A DNA stretch of 64,000 nt from positions 310,001 through 374,000 of the forward strand of contig CP089451.1 in the NCBI GenBank assembly GCA_026636295.1, in the 5' to 3' direction. This document shows positions 11,301-21,926 of the stretch, piece after piece. The notes below the pieces were generated by a model, which had not been told where the DNA came from, searched no databases, and saw nothing but the letters and a program-made list of their open reading frames with translations. The translations under genes were made by a program, and so were the position numbers. Within the stretch, counting starts at the first letter, position 1, and every line of letters starts with the position of its first letter. This DNA is from Medakamo hakoo (Eukaryota; Chlorophyta; Trebouxiophyceae; Coccomyxaceae).

Positions 11301-11427
11301 ACTTGCCCTTGGCCGCGTCGTCCGCCAGCTTCAGGTTTTTGATGGCGGCCGTCGCCGCGGCGACGATGGGGTGAGGGGCGTGAGGGGCCTGGGATGGCGG
11401 GTCGCCGCCACAGCAGTCGCCGCCCAT
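8366..11427 (-). CDS. Threonyl-tRNA synthetase, cytosolic type
   Basis: Five exons: 11164-11427, 10721-10864, 10501-10590, 9004-10259, 8366-8873 (753 aa; donors GTGAGG, GTGCGC, GTGCGT, GTGAGT). It charges tRNA-Thr. Domain order: charged N-terminal extension; TGS domain over exons 2-3 (VVKLNGADIPGVAG, then WDLLRPLEGDCSLELFAFD); second additional (editing) domain opening with CFWHSSAHVLGEALE; class II catalytic core with zinc/motif residues MNCPGH, motif 2 VLHRNEYSGALSGLTRVRRF, GDGAFYGPKID and motif 3 around HRAILGSVERM; anticodon-binding domain to the end. No targeting leader is seen, so cytosolic is favoured. Intron 1 contains a 17-G run. Head-to-head with the GT32 gene (431 bp). Very sure. 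Confidence 0.95.
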
Positions 11428-11858
11428 GGTTGCCTTCGTGTGTCCTCTCTGTTTCTTTTCAGGCCTGGATGAACGAGAAGTGGAGATGGTGCGGGCACTC
11501 TGTTCGTCTTCTTCACCTTCCTCACTCCGCCGTCGCGCCTCTCCTCGTTTTCCGTTTTGGGCAGGTCTCGCTCCCGGGGAAGCACCGCCGGGTCACGCAC
11601 CCGGCCTCGCACCCGCCCGTGTGCACAGACCAGGCCGGTTGCTCATCACTGGGACGCGGAAGCAAGAGCGTGCCCAGCCTCGTACCTCCCGACAGAGAGG
11701 CATCCCTCTTTGCTGTGCGCGCGCCGCGAAAAAGAACCGTTCGTTCGTTCGCTCTCGCAACCATGGCTCGCGCCTGAAAGGAGGACCGCCCATCGCCAAA
11801 CCCTTGAGACCTGACAGGCCTGCACGGGCCTGCTGATCCAGAAAACAAGAAAAGAAAG
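11428..11858. promoter_or_regulatory. 431-bp divergent gap between threonyl-tRNA synthetase and GT32 genes
   Basis: Contains both 5' leaders, with TTCGTTCGTTCG repeats near 11738-11750. No gene or RNA recognised. Confidence 0.5.
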
Positions 11859-13630
11859 ATGGACGCCGACGCTCCAACCCTCCCGCTCCGCCGCGCGGCC
11901 GCGTCGGCCGCGTCGCTGCACAGCGCCGCCGCCGCGTCGGCCGCGCCTCCTCCAACCCCGCCCGACTCGTCCGGCACCGCTTCACCCGCCGGCTCGTCCG
12001 ACCAGGACTACTCGCCCGCGGGCAAGGGCGGTGGTGGTGGGCTGAAGCCCGCGCCGGAAGCCGCGCCGCTCCTGCCATTCGCGGGCAGCGGCGCCGCCCT
12101 GCTCCGCGCGCCGAGGCGCTCCCACCGGCCCACCCCACACGGCGCCGCCCGCCGCCGGGTCACCCGCCGCATCGCCCTCGCCTGTTCCTGCGTCTTGCTG
12201 GCTGCAGCCTGCATCACGCTGACCATCTCCCGGCCCTGGATGGCCGCGGCGTGGACGCTGAGGGAGGCCGGGCCCGTCTTGAGGGCCGGGCGAGAGTGGG
12301 GCAGCCCCGCTGTCCCTCCCGGCTCCACGGAGCGCGGCGCGCCGCTGCCGCCCTCGCCGCCGCCGCCCTCCCGCATCCCGCGCATCGTCCACCAGACGTG
12401 GCGTGGGCCTGCCGCCTCCCTGCCGCCCGCCTGGGCCCGCGCCCGCGACCGGTGCGCCGCCCTGCACCCGGGCTGGACCTTAAAGCTGTGGTCGGACGCG
12501 GACGCGCGCGCGCTCGTGGCCCGGGCCGCGCCGTCGCTGCTGCCGACGTACGACGCGTACCCGGACGCCATCCAGCGCGCCGACATGATGCGGTGCGTGT
12601 GTTTTTTGGGGTGGAGGGAGCGGCGGGCGGTGGGCACGGGACTGCCGCCTCCGTCCGCCGTACAGGAAGGAGGCGGGCAGCCAGGCAGCTGTCGTCGCGC
12701 TCTCTCCAGGCGCACGCGGGCTCCATCCACTCTCACCGGCATTCCATTCCGCCCTCCCCCCCTCCTCTCCGGCATCCACTCCACAGCTACGTCGCCCTGT
12801 GGGCTGAAGGCGGCGTCTACCTGGACCTGGACGTGGAGTGCCGGGCGCCCATGGACGGCCTGCTGACGCCGCCGGGGCGCCTGGACGTCGACGCGGCGGC
12901 GGCCAAAAACGGCTCTTCCGGTCCGCCCGCCTCCATCCCGCCGCCGTCGGCCATCCTGCCCATCACCTGGCCCGTGTCCCTGTCCAACGACGTCATGGCC
13001 GCGGAGCCGGGGTCCCCGCTCATGGCGGCTTTGATCGCGGCCGCCCCGGCCGCCGCCGCCAGGACGCAGCGGTGGCCGCGCTACGCGCGCGTCATGTTTT
13101 CGACGGGCCCGATGTTTGTGACGGGTGTGGCGACACGCCTGGCCTCCCAGTACCGGACGGGCCACCCGCGGGCGGGCGCCCTGTTTGGCGTGCTGCCCGC
13201 CGAACTGTACGGCAAGTACGGACCGCACGGCGTGCGCCTGGGCGGCGAAGAAGAAGTCGGCGGACCGGGCCGCCCCGCGTCCACCCCCCCGCTCTTTGCC
13301 CACCTGCACGGGTCGTCCTGGCACGGGTCGGACGCGGCCGCCGCCATTTGGGCGGCCCACCACGGCTGGGCGCTCGGCGGGTACGGCTTCGCGCTGGGCG
13401 TGGCCGTCCTCAGCGGTGCCGCCGGCGCGTACTACGCGCGGTCGGTGCGGCGGGCCCGGGCGGCGGCGGCCGCGGCGGGCGCGTCGTCCGGCCGGCGGCG
13501 CCTGGGCGGCGGACACCGGCGGCGCCCGTCCTCCGCGCGAGAAGCGAGCGCCGGCCTGGTCCTGCCGGGCAGCGGTGCGTCGGACGGCGGTGCGACGGCC
13601 GCCGCCCCAGCCGTCGCCAAGATGTGTTGA
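11859..13630 (+). CDS. GT32 (OCH1/IPC mannosyltransferase-like) glycosyltransferase, type II membrane protein
   Basis: Exons 11859-12592 and 12787-13630 (525 aa), donor GTGCGT, phase 2. Domains: a cytosolic Ser/Ala-rich tail with basic residues, a signal anchor at about 103-126 (RIALACSCVLLAAACITLTI), then the GT32 catalytic domain beginning IPRIVHQTWRG. The intron falls inside the sugar-binding motif; after splicing it reads RADMMRYVALWAEGGVYLDL then DVECRAPM, holding the DxD metal-binding pair. A second hydrophobic segment (YGFALGVAVLSGAAGAYYA) near the C-terminus resembles that of yeast SUR1/CSH1-type inositolphosphoceramide mannosyltransferases. Golgi location and mannosyl or galactosyl transfer to a lipid or glycan are inferred; the acceptor cannot be read from sequence. 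Confidence 0.88.
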
Positions 13631-13788
13631 GACCCCTTTTTTTTTGCATGAACCTGATTTTTTTTCGTAGCCTTTTTGCCCGCGGCCCGCGCCCTTCCCC
13701 TCCCCTGGGGTGCAGTGCGTGCGTGCGTGCGTGTGATGTGTGTAGAGTGCAGTGTGCTTGTGTGTTTTCTTTTCGCAGTGTTGCTCAG

Positions 13789-15627
13789 TCAGTGCTCGCC
13801 CCAGTCTCGCTCTCCCCCGCCCGCCCGCCGCGAGATCGACAGGCGCGAGGTCGAGCCCGTCCGCCCGCCGCCGCTCCACCCGCTCGGCGGCACGTCCCCC
13901 AACCCTTCATCCCCGCCCAACGACCGCCGTGCCCGGGCGGCCAGGGCGGCGGGCCAGGTGGGGCCGCCGCCATTCGCGGCCGCGACGCCCACGCTGCAGC
14001 AGCCTCCCACCAGCAGCAGCAAGGCGACCCGGCCCGCGCGGGACAGGTGGTGGCGGCCGGTGCCGTGCGCGCCCACCGGCTGCAACACGCCGCTCGCAAA
14101 GGGGTGGCCGCCCGTGCCGGAGGACCCGCCGGCAGCCGCAACGAGCGCCGCGCCCGCCGCCCACTCGGGCGAGATGGGTTGGGACGACGACGCGGCGGCC
14201 GGTTTGACCGACCCGCTGAAATCGATGGTCCGTGCGTTCATCCCCACGCCAAAGGCGTCGTGCAGGAGGGAGACGGCGTACGCCGCGCCGAAGCAGTGGC
14301 GGGCAGCCTCGGACGCCGGAGCGGCGGGCCGGCCGTGGGCGCACAGGGCCTTGCCCGCGTCCGCCACGTCGTGCAGCGTCGCAGCCTCGCCGACGCCCAA
14401 GAACCGGGCCGTGTGCGCCAGGTTTTCCAGCCCCACCAGGCGCACGCCGTCCAAGCGCGGCGGCGGGCGGGCCTTGGCGACGGCCGGGAGGGGGCAGTGC
14501 AGGGCTTCGGGGGAGGAGGGCGAGTGGCCGCACGCGGCGGCGAGCGCGGCCGCGGCCGCGGCCTGGCACCTGGCAAACGGGTCGGGCGGCGGAGGCGGCC
14601 CCTGGCCGGGCGCGGGCGGGTGGCAGGGCGGCCGGTCCGCCGGCGACGCGGTCGTCGCCGTCGCGCCGCCGCCGCCGCCACCCCCGCCCCCATCCACGCC
14701 CGCCGCGGCCGCGGCCGCCTCGTGGCCCAGGCCCTCGAACGAGCGCGCGTACAGCGTCCGCGGGCGGACGGCCCCGGCAGCCCGGCCACCGCCCAGGCGC
14801 AGCGTGCCCAGCGACGCGGCGTCGTGCACAGCAGCAGACGCGCGGCCGCCCTCCACCTCAAACGCGACTTGCAGGGACGCGCCCCCCAACTCGACGATGC
14901 CAGTGGTCGGAGCCCGCCCGCCTTCCAACGACCCGGCGGCGGCATTGGCTGCCGCCCAGGCTAAAGCAGCCTCATCCGCGCCGGCCAGCACGGCCGCGCC
15001 TCCCGGCCGCAGCACGAAGCGGCCGCCGCGGGCCCGGATGGCGCCCGCGGCAGCGGAGACGAGCGCGTCCGCGGCGGGCCGGGGCAGCGCCCTCAGCCCC
15101 GCCGTCGCAAGGAACACGGCTTCGGTCGGGGTGCCGGGCGGGATGGCCGCGCCCGCCCAGTCGAGGAGGGGCGCGAGGAGGGCTGGGACGTCGCCCGGCT
15201 GAGCTGCAGACAGCGGGCCCGCCCTCGGCGCCGGGTGCGCGGCCCCGCCCTCCTCCAGGCGGGTGAGGCGGGGCAGGGCCGACCGGCCGGGGCGGTCGTA
15301 CCGGTACACGTGAACGCGGGTGCCCGTGGAGCCGGCGTCAAAGACGGCGACGTAGGCGGAGGGCGAGGGCGGGATGGTACGGGCTGTTTGTTGGGTGGTG
15401 TGGAGGCGGCGGGGCGGGGAAGGCGTGAGGGGAGGGATGGCGGCGCTGCTGCTGGGTGCGCGTGGGGGATGGAGCGCGCCCGCGACCGAAAGCCGGCCGA
15501 AAAGGACGACGAAAACGACCCGCTCTCACGCACCCGCACGGCTGACACGCACGGCGGCGAGGACGGTCAGTAGCAGCGTGGAAAAGAGGTGGGCGCCCCA
15601 GCCTCGCCTCCTGGTGGGCGCGGCCAT
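13789..15627 (-). CDS. GDA1/CD39-family nucleoside phosphatase (apyrase)
   Basis: Exons 15534-15627 and 13789-15383 (562 aa), donor GTGCGT, acceptor AACAG, phase 1. The family hydrolyses NTPs and NDPs in the Golgi lumen or outside the cell. Seen: N-terminal signal anchor HLFSTLLLTVLAAV; apyrase-conserved region 1 VFDAGSTGTRVHVY (about 44-57); ACR2 FLATAGLRALP; ACR3 AALAWAAANAAAG, weaker than usual because the expected Glu-Gly before it is replaced; ACR4 GIVELGGASLQVAF; and a C-terminal hydrophobic segment RVALLLLVGGCCSVGVAAA. Two membrane anchors fit an ecto- or Golgi apyrase. A Gly-rich insert (about residues 300-330) is low complexity. Head-to-head with ATG1 (237 bp). Confidence 0.88.
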
Positions 15628-15864
15628 GTGTGTGTGTGTGTGTTTCCTCGTGCGCTGCGCGTCTCGACTGTGCGGCCCGACGTCCTGTGCACACACACGC
15701 AAATTTGCCCTCGCACCGTCCGGCGCTTGGCCGGCCTGCGACTCGCACCACCCACGCTCCGACTCTCACTCCCTAGTCGCCTGGCGTTCGCCAACCTCAG
15801 CCAGCCCGTGCGCGTGGGCCGCCGCGGCCTGTCTTTGAGCGGGGACGCGTCAGGAAAACGAGCC

Positions 15865-17889
15865 ATGGCTTCGACCTCCGACCACCACCCGCCCCCGTCC
15901 CCAGGCCGCGCCGTCGGCCGGTGGCGCCTCACCGGCCCCGGACCCATCGGTCGCGGCTCCTTTGCCGACGTCTGGAAAGCGATCGACCCGGCCAACGGCG
16001 CCGTCGTCGCCGTGAAAGCCATCGACCTGGGGCGCCTGTCGAAAAAACTCCGCGCGTCCCTCCAGTCGGAAGTCGCGGTGCTGAGGGCGTTGACGACCGG
16101 CGACCCGTCGACCGCCTCCACCCACGAACAGGGGGTGGAGGAGGATGGCAGGAGGAGCTCCTCCCCACACGTCATCTCCCTGATTGATGTGGTGGCGGAG
16201 GGCGAGTCGTACCTGTTTTTAATCATGGAATTCGCGGGCGGTGGCGACGTGGCTGCCCTCCTGCGCCGCCTGCCGCGCGGCCGGTTGAGTGAGGGCGACG
16301 CCCGGCACTTGGGCACGCACCTGGCGCGCGGGCTGCGCCACCTGTGGCAGGCCGGGTGCGTGCACCGGGACCTGAAGCCGCACAACCTGCTGCTGGTCGT
16401 GGACGACGACGGCGGGGGTGGAGGCGGTGGCGGCGGCGGCGGCGGGGCGGGCGCCATCCCCTCCATTCCGTCGACGACCCTCAAACTCGCCGACTTTGGC
16501 TTTGCCCGCGCCCTGGGCCCGGCCGCCCTGGCCGACACCCTGTGCGGCTCGCCCCTGTACATGGCGCCCGAAGTGCTGCGCCACGGCCGGTACGGCCCGG
16601 GCGCGGACCTGTGGAGCGTGGGCGCCATCCTCTTTGAGCTGGTCGCGGGCGCGCCGCCCCACTCCGGCCCGACCCAGGCCGCGCTGCTTGCCGCGATCGA
16701 GGGCGGCCAGGGTGGCAGGCTGCCGCCGGACGTGGCGGCGGCGGTGTCGCCCGAGCTGGTCAGCCTGCTGGGCGGCCTGCTCGTCCCCGACCCGGCGCAC
16801 CGGATGGGGTTTGAAGCCTTTTTTGCGCACCCCTGGTTCCGCGGCGGCGTCTGTGCCGCCGGGGGCGAGGGCGGCGGCGCCGGTCGGCCGCCCGCCCCCA
16901 GCCTACCCGCGTCTGCTGCCCTGTCACCCGACCGGGTGCCACCGCCCGCCTTGCCGTCGTTGCTGGACGCGGGCCGGCCGGGGCTGAGCGTGCGGCGAGC
17001 GCCCGCGCCCGCGCCCGCGCCTGCCAGCAGCGCGGCCGCGTCCACCGCGACAGAGTTTGACGACGACGGCTTCATCGTGGTGCGGGGTGGGCCGGGCGCG
17101 CCGGCAGCGGCGAGTGTGCACGCGGCTGGATCCGCGGCCGCGGCCGCACGAGCCCTGGTTGGCGCGCCCCTGCGGACGGCTGTACGGCTGGCCGGGCGGA
17201 AGCCAGCGGGCGCGTCACCACCACCGTCCGGGGGAGAGGCGCTGCCGCCGCCGCCTGTCCCACCACCCCAGCCGCCGTCCTGGCTGCCTGGCACGCCGCC
17301 CGCCGATGCATTGACACGGGCCGCGGCCGCCCTGGACGCGGCCGCGGCCGCCGGCGGCCTGCCCCCTCCAGCCTGCCTGTCCCTGCGCCTCGCCGCCCTC
17401 GCCTGCCTGACCACCGTCGCCGCTGGCGCCTGCCCCGGCGGCGGGTTGAGCACAGTGCGACGGCGGGCGGGCGCGAGCGCGGAGGGCGTGGCGGCCCGGG
17501 CGGCGGCAGACGCCGCGGGCGTGGGTGGTGGCGAGGCAAAAGCCTCGCTCCCGCCTGTCGCGCCGCTGGCGTACGGTGCAGCACTCTCAGCCGCCCGGGC
17601 TGGCGCGGCCGCCGAAGCAGGTGGTGACACGGCCGCTGCGGCTGCGGCGTACGGGAGTGCGCGCGCGTTGGTCGGCCTGTGTGCGTGGCCGGCGGCCGTC
17701 GCGGAAAGCCTGCTGCTGGTAGCGGGCGGCGCGGCCGGTGTGACCGATGCGCCGCTCTTGCCGCCCGCCCACGCCGAAGCGCTGGGAGCGTTGGACACGC
17801 TGCTCGCTGCCCGCTTGGCGGAGGTGTCGCTTGGGCAGGGACCATGCGCCTTTGGCGGGTGCGGCGGCGCGGCCGCGCTCGAAGTCTGA
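15865..17889 (+). CDS. ATG1: ATG1/ULK-type autophagy-initiating Ser/Thr kinase
   Basis: Single-exon gene, 674 aa. The kinase domain starts near residue 18: glycine loop GPIGRGSFADVWKA, VAVK lysine, HRDLKPHN at about 168, DFGFARALGP at about 210 and CGSPLYMAPEVLRHGRYG in the activation segment, then DLWSVGAILFELVAG. The sequence around SKKLRASLQSEVAVLRAL and the APE-flanking run closely follow plant ATG1. A Gly-rich insert splits catalytic loop and DFG. The C-terminal half has an acidic EFDDDGFIVV motif, compatible with an ATG8-interacting motif (F-x-x-V), then Ala-rich helices where other ATG1s carry the ATG13-binding tandem MIT; I cannot show MIT by eye. It should act at the pre-autophagosomal site downstream of TOR/SnRK signals. 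An upstream in-frame extension exists but is 5' leader-like. Confidence 0.9.
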   Translation: MASTSDHHPPPSPGRAVGRWRLTGPGPIGRGSFADVWKAIDPANGAVVAVKAIDLGRLSKKLRASLQSEVAVLRALTTGDPSTASTHEQGVEEDGRRSSSPHVISLIDVVAEGESYLFLIMEFAGGGDVAALLRRLPRGRLSEGDARHLGTHLARGLRHLWQAGCVHRDLKPHNLLLVVDDDGGGGGGGGGGGGAGAIPSIPSTTLKLADFGFARALGPAALADTLCGSPLYMAPEVLRHGRYGPGADLWSVGAILFELVAGAPPHSGPTQAALLAAIEGGQGGRLPPDVAAAVSPELVSLLGGLLVPDPAHRMGFEAFFAHPWFRGGVCAAGGEGGGAGRPPAPSLPASAALSPDRVPPPALPSLLDAGRPGLSVRRAPAPAPAPASSAAASTATEFDDDGFIVVRGGPGAPAAASVHAAGSAAAAARALVGAPLRTAVRLAGRKPAGASPPPSGGEALPPPPVPPPQPPSWLPGTPPADALTRAAAALDAAAAAGGLPPPACLSLRLAALACLTTVAAGACPGGGLSTVRRRAGASAEGVAARAAADAAGVGGGEAKASLPPVAPLAYGAALSAARAGAAAEAGGDTAAAAAAYGSARALVGLCAWPAAVAESLLLVAGGAAGVTDAPLLPPAHAEALGALDTLLAARLAEVSLGQGPCAFGGCGGAAALEV

Positions 17890-18467
17890 CCGCAACCAAG
17901 AAAGAGCCAACTTGGGGGGGGCATGAAGGTGGTGGAAAAAAAATTGGGCCTATTTTTGCAAACGACGACAGGGCTGTTCACCGCGCGCTGAGCTCACACC
18001 GTCCACGGCGAGTGCGAGGGCGGGGAGAATGCTGGACCATCGTTCATCGCCTGAGAGGGTCAGGGCGCCATGTCTGGGGGGGGACAGGTGCGAAAAAACC
18101 TGGGCGTTTTTGCCCGGAAGCCGATGCCTGCTGCCGGCGCCGGTTGGCGACGCCTCGGCCTTCGTTCGCACGGCGGGCGAAGGGAAGCAGGCGGAATTGG
18201 CTCTTAATTCATCGCGCGCGCACCACTTCTTCATTCCTACATTCTCGTCGTCCTCAGTTGGGTCCAAAGAAGCCGCCTAAGGCGCCTGCCTAACCGCTGC
18301 GCGCGTTTGTGGGTCGTTCACGGACCCAGAGAAGACCAGCCTGTGAGTTGAGGGAGAAAAATAGCGAGCGAAGAGGAGTGGCGTGCGCTCACCTTGACGG
18401 AGGGAGGGGACAGCAGCAGGAGAGGTTCTCACAGCTCTCCCGCCCCCCCTTCCCTTCCAGAGAACCC
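17890..18467 (+). other. 578-bp intergenic stretch, no gene seen
   Basis: Holds the 3' side of ATG1 and the 5' leader of the bZIP gene. It is less GC-rich than its surroundings and contains only short unsupported ORFs (for example 17950-18267 minus). A CCTTCCAG just before the bZIP ATG could be the acceptor of a 5'-UTR intron. No RNA gene recognised. Confidence 0.5.
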
Positions 18468-19607
18468 ATGGCCTGCCTCGACCCCGCCTTCTCCGTCTTG
18501 TCCCCCTCCAACAAAAAAACAAAAACCGCCGCCTCCCTGTCTCCGCCGCCCTCCACGGAATCGTGCGGCGGCGGCGACGCGGGCGCCGTCTCTACCGTCA
18601 CCGCCTGGATGGCCGCAAACCATGCTACCCCCGCCCCGCCACCCGCCGCCGTCCCCCAGCCCTCCACCACGGAGGAAGACCTGGCATTCCTCGGCGACTG
18701 GCTGCACCCGCTCGTCAGAGACCTGGCCGGCAGTGGCGACGTCGGCGACGCCGTCGTGGACGCGCACCCGTTCTTGCCGCCCGTCGTGTCGCGCCCGCCC
18801 CCTGTGACGACGGGTTCCGAGGATGCGGAGCCGTCGCCCCGGCCGCTGTCGGCTGGTGGAGCGACGTCCGCGCCGGTGAACGCGGCCATCCCGCCCGGTG
18901 CGGCGTGCGTCATTTCCGTGCCGGGCATGGACGGGCCGATTCCCGCAACTCGTGCGGCCGCAGAAGCCGTGGCTGGCAGCGCGGGCGTGGTTGCTGCCGC
19001 GGCCGCCACGCCGGCCCGCCTGCCCCGCGCCGGCAAAGCTCCGGCTGTGGTGGTGGAGCCCGCGCCCGCGCCATGCGGCAAACCCCCACGCCGGCCGGCC
19101 GTGCCCATCCTGGGCGTCGTCCCCCGCGCGTCGGCCCGCCTGGTCGGCCAGCAACACACGCACCACCCGCCGCCGCTGCCGCAGCAGCAGACGTCGGGTT
19201 CCGCGCCCGCGGGTTCCTCCGCGCCCGCCACGTCGTCCACGCCCGCCGCGGGTGGCGACGACGGCGCGGACACCCAGCAACTGCGCCGCCGCGGGCGGAA
19301 ACGCCGGCTCGACCCCGTGCTGGTCGCCGCCCCCGACGGCTCGGGCGGCGTCATGGCCGTCTCGCCGGCTGAATACCGGCGCTTGCGGCGCCGGGTGACC
19401 AACCGCCTGTCGGCTCGGCGCATGCGGGCGAAGCGTGCTGAAGAGCGTGCGGCGGCCGGTGAAGTGGTGGCGGCGGCGGTGAGTGAAGCCGATGGGTTGA
19501 GGGCGACGGTCGCCGCGCTGGAAGCCCGGGTCGCGGCGGCTGAGGCTGCGGCGGCGGCGTGGCGGGCGCGGTGTGAGGCGTTGGAGGCGGCGGGTGGGCG
19601 GGTGTGA
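18468..19607 (+). CDS. bZIP transcription factor
   Basis: Single coding exon, 379 aa. The C-terminus has a basic region SPAEYRRLRRRVTNRLSARR then MRAKRAEER (about 303-331), with the invariant Asn and Arg correctly placed (N-x2-S-A-x3-R), followed by a helix with heptad hydrophobics (DGLRATVAALEARVAAAEAA). Plants normally have Ser before the invariant Arg (NxxSAxxSR); here it is Met, an unusual DNA-contact neighbour. A second basic stretch RRRGRKRRLDP upstream looks like a nuclear signal. The N-terminal 280 residues are low complexity with an acidic/hydrophobic patch (EEDLAFLGDWLHPLVRDLAG) that could be an activation domain. Target genes cannot be inferred. The preceding CTTCCAG may be a 5'-UTR splice acceptor. 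Confidence 0.82.
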   Translation: MACLDPAFSVLSPSNKKTKTAASLSPPPSTESCGGGDAGAVSTVTAWMAANHATPAPPPAAVPQPSTTEEDLAFLGDWLHPLVRDLAGSGDVGDAVVDAHPFLPPVVSRPPPVTTGSEDAEPSPRPLSAGGATSAPVNAAIPPGAACVISVPGMDGPIPATRAAAEAVAGSAGVVAAAAATPARLPRAGKAPAVVVEPAPAPCGKPPRRPAVPILGVVPRASARLVGQQHTHHPPPLPQQQTSGSAPAGSSAPATSSTPAAGGDDGADTQQLRRRGRKRRLDPVLVAAPDGSGGVMAVSPAEYRRLRRRVTNRLSARRMRAKRAEERAAAGEVVAAAVSEADGLRATVAALEARVAAAEAAAAAWRARCEALEAAGGRV

Positions 19608-19827
19608 GTTGAGGGTCGAATAGAGATTCATTGTGTGCGGGTGTGCGGGTGTTGGGTAAACGAAACGGCATGGATGAAGGACTAAGAATGGTTTGATGAC
19701 GGGGGAGAGAGAGCCAGGTTTTGCCTTGGAGAGAGGAGCGGAGTCCCTCAGTCTAGCCATCGTCTCTCCTCCCGGCTTCGGCCAGCCGCCGCCCGCCGTC
19801 ATTGCGCGCCGCACCCCACACCGAACC

Positions 19828-21753
19828 ATGCACCTGATCCGCCCCACTCCAGCCATTCGTCTCGGCCGGGTCATTCCACCCTCCCTCCGCCACGCGCCCG
19901 CCCCAATGCGCGGCCGCCGCCGCGCACGCCAGCGACTCGTGCATGCCTCTGCTTCGCCACCGCCATTCTCCTCTCCCGTCATTGACATCGCCGGCATCGC
20001 GCTTGAAGACGATGAGGACGACGACTCAGAAGAAGATGACGGCTGGGGCGCCGACGAGGACGGGTGGGGCGACGCGACGGGCGAGGAGGAAGGAGACGGC
20101 CCGCGGCGTGCCTTTGCGCCGCCATCCGCGACCAACCCGCCCGCGTGGGGGCCGCGGGCGGTGTGTTTGGCCGGCTTCCCCGCGCCCGAAGCTGCCCTGC
20201 TCCGGTCGTTGTTAGACCGCCTTGGCTTGGACGACGCCAAGGTCTTGCCGCTGAGCACAGCCGACCTCGACCGCCCGGCCGCCGCGGCGCTGGCCGCGCC
20301 GGAGCGGGACTGGTCCGCGCCCGCCCCGCCGGACGCGTCCGGCCTGGGGTCCGGCTGGGGCGTCGGCGCGCCGCGCGTCGCGGTCTTCGGCGGCCTGACA
20401 CCCGACGAACAAGCGGGCGTGCTGGCCGCCCTGGACGCGGCGGGCTTGCCCATGGTCGGCGGCGTGGCGGTGGAGCCAGGCACCGCGACGACGGAACCGC
20501 TGGGCGTGGCGGTGGCTGCGGCGGCTGCCGCGGCCCGCGCCGACCGGCTGGCGGGGCGTGGACCCGCGCCCACGCCCTCCTCCTACACGCCCGACTTTAC
20601 CCGCGGCGCGGCAGACGCGGCGTCCCTGCCGGACGCGGCGGAGCTGGTGGAGAGAGCGGGCGCGGGCGGTGTGGAGGTCGTCGAAGCAGGTGGAGGCACG
20701 CCCCCTCCTCCTCCACCGCCACCCGGCCCGTCCGCCGCCCAAGCCGCCGGCTTGCCCGCCGACTGGCAGGCCGTCGCCGCCGCGGCAGGCCCGGCGTTCA
20801 TGGCCGACCTCGCCGCCAACACAGTGGGGGTTGGGGCGGGCCACGTGGATTTTGCGGATGGAGGGCGTGCAGACGACGACGGCGGCGTGCCGCCGCCCTC
20901 CCCGTCCGGCGCACTCCCGCCCTCCCTCCTGGACGTCGTCGTTGCGACCAGCCTGGCGGGCGAGGCCATGCAGGAAGTGACACCTCCGGCGGCCGCACCA
21001 GCGCCAGCCCCCCGCCGCGGCTTTGGCGGTCGGCCAAAGGCAAGCGCACCAACCTCGGCCAAGGCCCGCCCCGCCCCTCCACCTGCCCCAACGCCCGACG
21101 ACGACGCCGACGCCGCATCCGCCTACTTTGCCGCCGCCGCACCCAAGTCCGGCAAGGACGCCCTGGCTGCCGCCGCCGCCAAGAAGAAAAGGGAGCGGAC
21201 AAAGGCGAACGCGGCGGCGGTGGAAGCTCCGCACACGCCTCCGCCTCCGCCTCCGCCCCCACCCCCACAGGCCGCCGTCATCGCGGAACCCGTTGGACTG
21301 GAGGGCGAGGAAGCGGCCGCCCACGCCCGCATCGTCGCCGACCTGGACGCGAAATTCCGGAAACCTGCTGAGGGCGAGGGTGCTCGCGGCAGCACCGCGC
21401 CCGCCACCACCCCGCCCGACCAGGCCGCCCTCGCCGAGCGCATGCGGGCCGAAGCCCAGGCGCCGACCCGTGACGCCATCGAAGCCGCCATTTCGTGCGG
21501 GCTGACGGTGGATGAGATCGTGGCCATGGCCAAGGCGGCGGCGGCGCTGAAGGAAGAGGGGGCAAAGGGCTTGGCCGTCCCCTGGTCGAAAATGCCGCGC
21601 CTCCTGGACCCCACTCCCACGGAGGTTGGGGAGCGTGGGGCGCCCGGGAGGGGGGGCGGTGGTCAGGACACACCGGCCAGTGAGCTGAGCGAGGAAGAGT
21701 TGGAGGCAATGGCCCGGGCGCGCGGGTTGGCGCTGCCGCCGCGGGATGGGTGA
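19828..21753 (+). CDS. Probable plastid protein with two DUF3783-like modules
   Basis: 641 aa from ATG 19828, chosen because the next 30 residues (MHLIRPTPAIRLGRVIPP... rich in Arg, Pro, Ala, no acid) read as a plastid transit peptide ending near VHASAS; an in-frame ATG farther upstream gives a poorer leader. A strongly acidic segment follows (EDDEDDDSEEDDGWGADEDG). Then two related modules: about 111-150 (VCLAGFPAPEAALLRSLLDR) and about 181-225 (PRVAVFGGLTPDEQAGVLAA), each with a strand, 'GfsxxE' and a long helix, as in DUF3783 of plant plastid proteins. The remainder is Ala/Pro-rich with Lys-rich patches and a C-terminal conserved-looking block (EAAISCGLTVDEIVAMAKAA). Function unknown; family call is by pattern only. 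Confidence 0.6.
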   Translation: MHLIRPTPAIRLGRVIPPSLRHAPAPMRGRRRARQRLVHASASPPPFSSPVIDIAGIALEDDEDDDSEEDDGWGADEDGWGDATGEEEGDGPRRAFAPPSATNPPAWGPRAVCLAGFPAPEAALLRSLLDRLGLDDAKVLPLSTADLDRPAAAALAAPERDWSAPAPPDASGLGSGWGVGAPRVAVFGGLTPDEQAGVLAALDAAGLPMVGGVAVEPGTATTEPLGVAVAAAAAAARADRLAGRGPAPTPSSYTPDFTRGAADAASLPDAAELVERAGAGGVEVVEAGGGTPPPPPPPPGPSAAQAAGLPADWQAVAAAAGPAFMADLAANTVGVGAGHVDFADGGRADDDGGVPPPSPSGALPPSLLDVVVATSLAGEAMQEVTPPAAAPAPAPRRGFGGRPKASAPTSAKARPAPPPAPTPDDDADAASAYFAAAAPKSGKDALAAAAAKKKRERTKANAAAVEAPHTPPPPPPPPPPQAAVIAEPVGLEGEEAAAHARIVADLDAKFRKPAEGEGARGSTAPATTPPDQAALAERMRAEAQAPTRDAIEAAISCGLTVDEIVAMAKAAAALKEEGAKGLAVPWSKMPRLLDPTPTEVGERGAPGRGGGGQDTPASELSEEELEAMARARGLALPPRDG

Positions 21754-21926
21754 GGGGGGTGGGGGCACGGGATGGAACAGGTTGAAAAAAGAAGAAGAAG
21801 AAAAAATGTTACAAAAGCCTCAGGTGCCACCACCTCCGCCCCCGACGATCGCTGCCACTAAAAGCCCTGCATTGTACAGGCCGTGCGCCAGCGTGGGCGC
21901 CGCCACATCGGCTTGCTTGCAACCCC

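Noticed and set aside
15567-17981. 804-codon minus-strand frame opposite ATG1
   Set aside because: Shadow of a well-supported kinase. It shows no domain and overlaps the apyrase first exon.
17950-18267. 105-codon minus-strand ORF between ATG1 and bZIP genes
   Set aside because: No recognisable motif and composition unlike neighbours. No support beyond being open.
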